Shown in pieces: positions 5,900 to 6,868 of a DNA stretch of 6,868 bases. Source of the stretch: Clostridia bacterium. GTDB taxonomy: Bacteria; Bacillota; Clostridia; Peptostreptococcales; Anaerovoracaceae. The stretch is taken from positions 1 to 6,868 of the forward strand of contig JAKSSQ010000096.1 of NCBI GenBank assembly GCA_024403005.1, in the 5' to 3' direction. The notes beneath the pieces were generated by a model. It had not been told where the DNA came from, made no database searches, and was given only the letters and a program-made list of their open reading frames with translations. The first letter of the stretch is position 1; each line of letters starts with the position of its first letter. The position numbers were made by a program, and so were the translations under genes.

Positions 5900-5931
5900 G
5901 TGCTAAAGCGAGGGTGTCCCCAAATGTTAAC

Positions 5932-5960
5932 TTGTAAAATAATGGAAAATTAAATATAAT
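5932..5960 (+). promoter_or_regulatory. Sigma70-type promoter of the Y1 transposase
   Basis: TTGTAA (5932-5937) and TATAAT (5955-5960) are separated by exactly 17 nt. Transcription would start near 5967, giving a leader of about 16 nt that still contains the ribosome binding site GGTGAG (5972-5977). It begins 11 nt after the last GTCCCC of the palindrome array, so a protein bound to the array could influence it. Confidence 0.65.
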
Positions 5961-5971
5961 ATGTCAGCAAC

Positions 5972-5977
5972 GGTGAG
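5972..5977 (+). promoter_or_regulatory. Shine-Dalgarno of the Y1 transposase
   Basis: GGTGAG lies 5 nt before the ATG at 5983 and 11 nt before the ATG at 5989. It favours 5983, though family members often begin with a peptide like MARGVRV, which would fit 5989. Confidence 0.6.
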
Positions 5978-5982
5978 CAAAA

Positions 5983-6765
5983 ATGAATATGGCAAGAGGA
6001 GTAAGAGTAAAAAGCTCTACAGGCATTTATCATGTGATGATTCAGGGCGTTAACAGACAGCGTATATTTAATCAAGATAGTGATTGTATAATGTTCCTGA
6101 ATATGCTGAAAAATTACAAACGTCTGGATAATACAAAGATATTTGCATACTGTCTTATGGATAACCACGTTCATTTGCTGCTTAAAGAAGGCGAAGGCGG
6201 TGTTTCATGTTTTATGCACAAACTGGAATGCCGCTATGCTCAGTGGTTCAATAAGCGTTACGGAAGGACCGGATATCTTTTCAGAGACAGATTCAAAAGC
6301 GAGCCCGTCGAGGACGACGCATACCTGCTTATGGTTATAAAGTACATACACTTTAATCCGGTTAAGGCCGGGATGTGCAGGGAGCCGGGAGAGTACAGGT
6401 TCAGCAGCTTTACGAGTTTGAAGGGGGCGGATGCTGCAGATCCGGCGGATTTCTGCGAGGATGTGGACTTTAAGGAACTGTATGGAATTTTAGGCAAAGA
6501 GCGCGTTGTCGACAGCGGAAAGTCTTTTTCTGCAAAGGACGAAATCTGCTGCGTAGACACGCCGGAAGACCGGAAACTGATGGTTTCCGAAGAAAATCTC
6601 TATAAATATGCATCTATAAGCGAAGAGGAATTCAAAGTTAAGGAAACCGGGGAAAAGAAAGCTCTGGTGAGCATGCTCTACGAAAAAGGGCTGTCCATAC
6701 GCAAAATAGGCCAGATAACAAGCCTGAGCGCCACCTACATTTCCAGGCTTCTCTGGGCCGAGTAG
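5983..6765 (+). CDS. Y1 (IS200-like / REP-associated, RAYT-type) transposase
   Basis: This 260-aa protein belongs to the Y1 single-strand transposases (transposase IS200-like domain). The order of motifs is that of RAYT-type members: GIYHVMIQGVNRQRIF (14-29), the HUH pair in DNHVHLLL (H62, H64), GRTGYLFRDRFKS (94-106) and KYIHFNPVKAG (120-130) with Y121 as the expected nucleophile. All catalytic residues are present, so the enzyme looks intact. Such proteins cut and rejoin single-stranded DNA at the foot of hairpins; RAYTs are usually single-copy and tied to REP palindromes rather than to a mobile IS. That fits the array just upstream. After the catalytic domain (to about 147) follows an acidic linker and a C-terminal helix-turn-helix-like stretch (LYEKGLSIRKIGQITSLSA, 232-250). 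No TnpB or paired IS ends are seen. The first third is AT-rich (25-42% G+C in sampled 60-nt blocks), the part after about 6300 near 55%. Confidence 0.92.
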   Translation: MNMARGVRVKSSTGIYHVMIQGVNRQRIFNQDSDCIMFLNMLKNYKRLDNTKIFAYCLMDNHVHLLLKEGEGGVSCFMHKLECRYAQWFNKRYGRTGYLFRDRFKSEPVEDDAYLLMVIKYIHFNPVKAGMCREPGEYRFSSFTSLKGADAADPADFCEDVDFKELYGILGKERVVDSGKSFSAKDEICCVDTPEDRKLMVSEENLYKYASISEEEFKVKETGEKKALVSMLYEKGLSIRKIGQITSLSATYISRLLWAE

Positions 6766-6768
6766 ACT

Positions 6769-6797
6769 TTGCAATAAGATAGGCTCTGCAGTATTAT
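6769..6797 (+). promoter_or_regulatory. Possible promoter of the gene at the right edge
   Basis: TTGCAA (6769-6774) and TATTAT (6792-6797) are 17 nt apart, starting directly after the transposase stop codon. Matches to consensus are 4/6 and 5/6. Transcription would begin near 6804, which fits an ATG at 6819 better than the one at 6804. Confidence 0.35.
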
Positions 6798-6803
6798 AAA
6801 TCT

Positions 6804-6868
6804 ATGGATATTAAGACTATGGATTTAAACGGCCGCAGGTGCCATATATACGAAGGAACGCCGGGAAG
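6804..6868 (+). CDS. Start of an unidentified protein, cut by the window end
   Basis: An open frame begins ATG at 6804 or, in the same frame, ATG at 6819 and runs off the end without a stop. The second start gives MDLNGRRCHIYEGTPG, which looks like a real N-terminus. Neither ATG has a clear Shine-Dalgarno. With only about 20 residues no family can be named. The frame could also be chance, since open frames of this length are common. Confidence 0.4.
   Translation, partial: MDIKTMDLNGRRCHIYEGTPG

Larger units (their letters stand above)
5772..5921. repeat. REP-like palindrome array upstream of the Y1 transposase
   Basis: About 150 nt built from two alternating modules. One is a CTTTAG...CTAAAG hairpin with differing centres: 5774-5789 (degenerate, CTTTAGCG/CTTTAAAG), 5811-5834, 5848-5863 and 5893-5908. 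The other is a G- or C-rich box containing GGGGAC/GTCCC: 5797-5810 in one orientation, and 5835-5848 and 5880-5893 in the other. A final GTCCCC lies at 5916-5921. The array sits between the divergent promoters of the DUF401 operon and the transposase, so neither predicted transcript includes it. Clusters of palindromes beside a single-domain Y1 transposase are the hallmark of REP/RAYT pairs, and GTCCCC-containing repeats near such genes are, from memory, frequent in Firmicutes. No copy is visible elsewhere in the window. Confidence 0.8.

Noticed and set aside
5772..5921. CRISPR-like array.
   Set aside because: The repeats are nested and inverted, with 45-nt direct spacing found only once and no unique spacers or cas genes.
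5983..6868. Complete IS200/IS605 insertion sequence.
   Set aside because: No TnpB, no matching hairpin on the 3' side within 103 nt, and the protein carries RAYT-type motifs plus a C-terminal extension; a domesticated RAYT locus fits better.

Overview
The window comes from a bacterial chromosome, most likely an anaerobic Firmicute/Clostridia-type organism. This placement is an inference from moderate G+C, strong GGAGGT-type ribosome binding sites, AGA/AAG/GAA codon preference and a DUF401 membrane protein. No rRNA or other phylogenetic marker is present, so it is tentative.

Left part (1-3020, + strand): the last 75 codons of one amidohydrolase are followed by a 152-nt regulatory gap and a complete 472-aa paralogue. 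The two genes are about 87% identical in DNA over the 230 nt that can be compared, so this is a tandem duplication. The complete copy belongs to the metal-dependent amidohydrolase/deaminase group (COG0402, relatives of MTA/SAH deaminase and TrzA/AtzA), but its usual catalytic Glu is replaced by Gln. An MFS permease starts 1 nt after its stop codon, so enzyme and transporter probably form one unit for uptake (or exchange) and hydrolysis of one substrate. The substrate cannot be named from sequence.

Middle (3020-5725): a strong hairpin terminator that can work in both directions separates this unit from a convergent two-gene operon on the minus strand. That operon encodes a DUF401 integral membrane protein followed by an MFS_1_like (LacY/nucleoside-symporter-like) transporter. 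Window content is therefore dominated by transport: three polytopic membrane proteins beside a highly codon-biased catabolic enzyme.

Right part (5668-6868): a 315-nt divergent intergenic region carries a minus-strand promoter for the DUF401 operon, then a dense array of palindromes (5772-5921) that includes a perfect 60-bp palindrome, then a good sigma70-type promoter driving a single-domain Y1 (IS200-like/RAYT) transposase with a C-terminal helix-turn-helix-like tail. The palindromes look like REP/REPIN-type substrates of this transposase. The window ends a few codons into a further + strand gene that cannot be identified.

The points most worth following are the palindrome array with its adjacent RAYT, and the duplicated amidohydrolase with altered active-site residues.
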